NCBI GenBank assembly: GCA_900540535.1
Contig: UQGM01000043.1
Span: 1 to 21,432, forward strand
Origin: an uncultured Oscillospiraceae bacterium
Lineage (GTDB): Bacteria; Bacillota; Clostridia; Oscillospirales; Acutalibacteraceae
Length of the DNA: 21,432 nt
Direction of reading: 5' to 3'
The position numbers and the translations under genes were made by a program. Shown here piece after piece: positions 21,246-21,432 of this stretch; position 1 is the stretch's first letter; every line of letters starts with the position of its first letter. Below the pieces are notes generated by a model. The model was not told where the DNA came from, did not search any database, and was given only the letters and a program-made list of their open reading frames with translations.

Positions 21246-21432
21246 ATGGCAAAAGGCAAAAAACTGTTGAGTGTTGTTCTTGCTCTTGTGATGGTTTTCT
21301 CAGCTATGTCAGCAGCTCTTGTAGCATTTGCTGCAAGTCCTGAAGATGTGGTTGAAAGAATTAACGCTTTTGATGGTACAACAGGCAGCAAAGCAACAGA
21401 AGAAGACATTAAAGAATTTGAGTCTATTGCAG
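21246..21432 (+). CDS. Secreted protein, paralogous signal peptide (truncated by window end)
   Basis: Only the first 62 residues are present; the reading frame is open to the window edge. Residues 1-30 are a signal peptide ending in AFAA that matches that of the 19429 gene at 23 of 30 positions without gaps. The mature start, SPEDVVERINAFDGTTGSKA, differs in sequence. TTGGAGGA lies seven bases before the ATG. The gene is in tandem with the first and shares its promoter layout, so the two belong to one exported-protein family or at least one export and expression class. The rest of the protein, including any anchor, lies outside the window. Confidence 0.8.
   Translation, partial: MAKGKKLLSVVLALVMVFSAMSAALVAFAASPEDVVERINAFDGTTGSKATEEDIKEFESIA

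Noticed and set aside
1..21432. Mobile elements, CRISPR arrays, tRNA or rRNA genes
   Set aside because: No transposase, integrase, phage gene, regular spacer-repeat array or RNA-gene signature was found on either strand.

Overview
The window looks like chromosome of a low-to-moderate GC Firmicute of the class Clostridia, most likely a gut Oscillospirales/Ruminococcaceae-type bacterium. The basis is AT-rich intergenic DNA with clear TTGACA/TATAAT-type promoters (several with an extended -10), strong AGGAGG ribosome sites, hairpin-plus-T terminators, a Bacillus/Clostridium-like DUF1934-argS gene pair, a clostridial-type thioredoxin-linked ArsC, and secreted proteins ending in an acidic Pro/Thr linker, NGD, a hydrophobic segment and KKRS. 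The taxonomic call is an inference from protein style, not a database result.

Layout. 1-2445: the terminator of an unseen upstream gene, then an arsenic-type resistance cluster (ArsR repressor, terminator, ArsP-like permease, small thioredoxin-like protein, arsenate reductase). 2446-3970: a membrane-tailed XRE regulator converging on an unrecognised 295-residue protein, with a bidirectional terminator between them. 4405-9896: a tight housekeeping run on the + strand (D-Ala-D-Ala ligase, DUF1934 protein, arginyl-tRNA synthetase, class I/II aminotransferase, tryptophanyl-tRNA synthetase), closed by a terminator. 10121-11927: two - strand genes (MerR regulator, family 8 glycosyltransferase). 12110-13478: a cyclase-family hydrolase and a small membrane phosphoglycosyl transferase, each with its own promoter. 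13640-17529: a glycogen/maltodextrin degradation pair (malQ, glgP). 17625-19127: two tandem - strand TetR paralogues, one broken by a single-base frameshift. 19429-21432: two secreted proteins with nearly the same signal peptide and promoter layout; the second is cut by the window end.

How the genes work together. The ars genes form a detoxification unit: ArsC reduces arsenate, probably with electrons from a thioredoxin-like partner, the permease exports trivalent or organic arsenic, and ArsR senses the metalloid. GlgP releases glucose-1-phosphate from alpha-glucans and MalQ rearranges the short maltodextrins left over. The ddl-trpS run couples wall-precursor synthesis with tRNA charging and amino-acid metabolism. 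The regulators (MerR, XRE, two TetR) lie beside no obvious efflux pump, and the promoter dyads suggest at least the TetR pair and the XRE regulator control themselves.

Most of the window is ordinary. The parts that deserve a second look are the TetR paralogue pair with matching operator/promoter architecture, the adjacent duplicated secreted-protein family with a degenerate sorting-like tail, and the unrecognised 295-residue protein. I see no rRNA, tRNA, CRISPR array, insertion sequence, phage gene or clear riboswitch.
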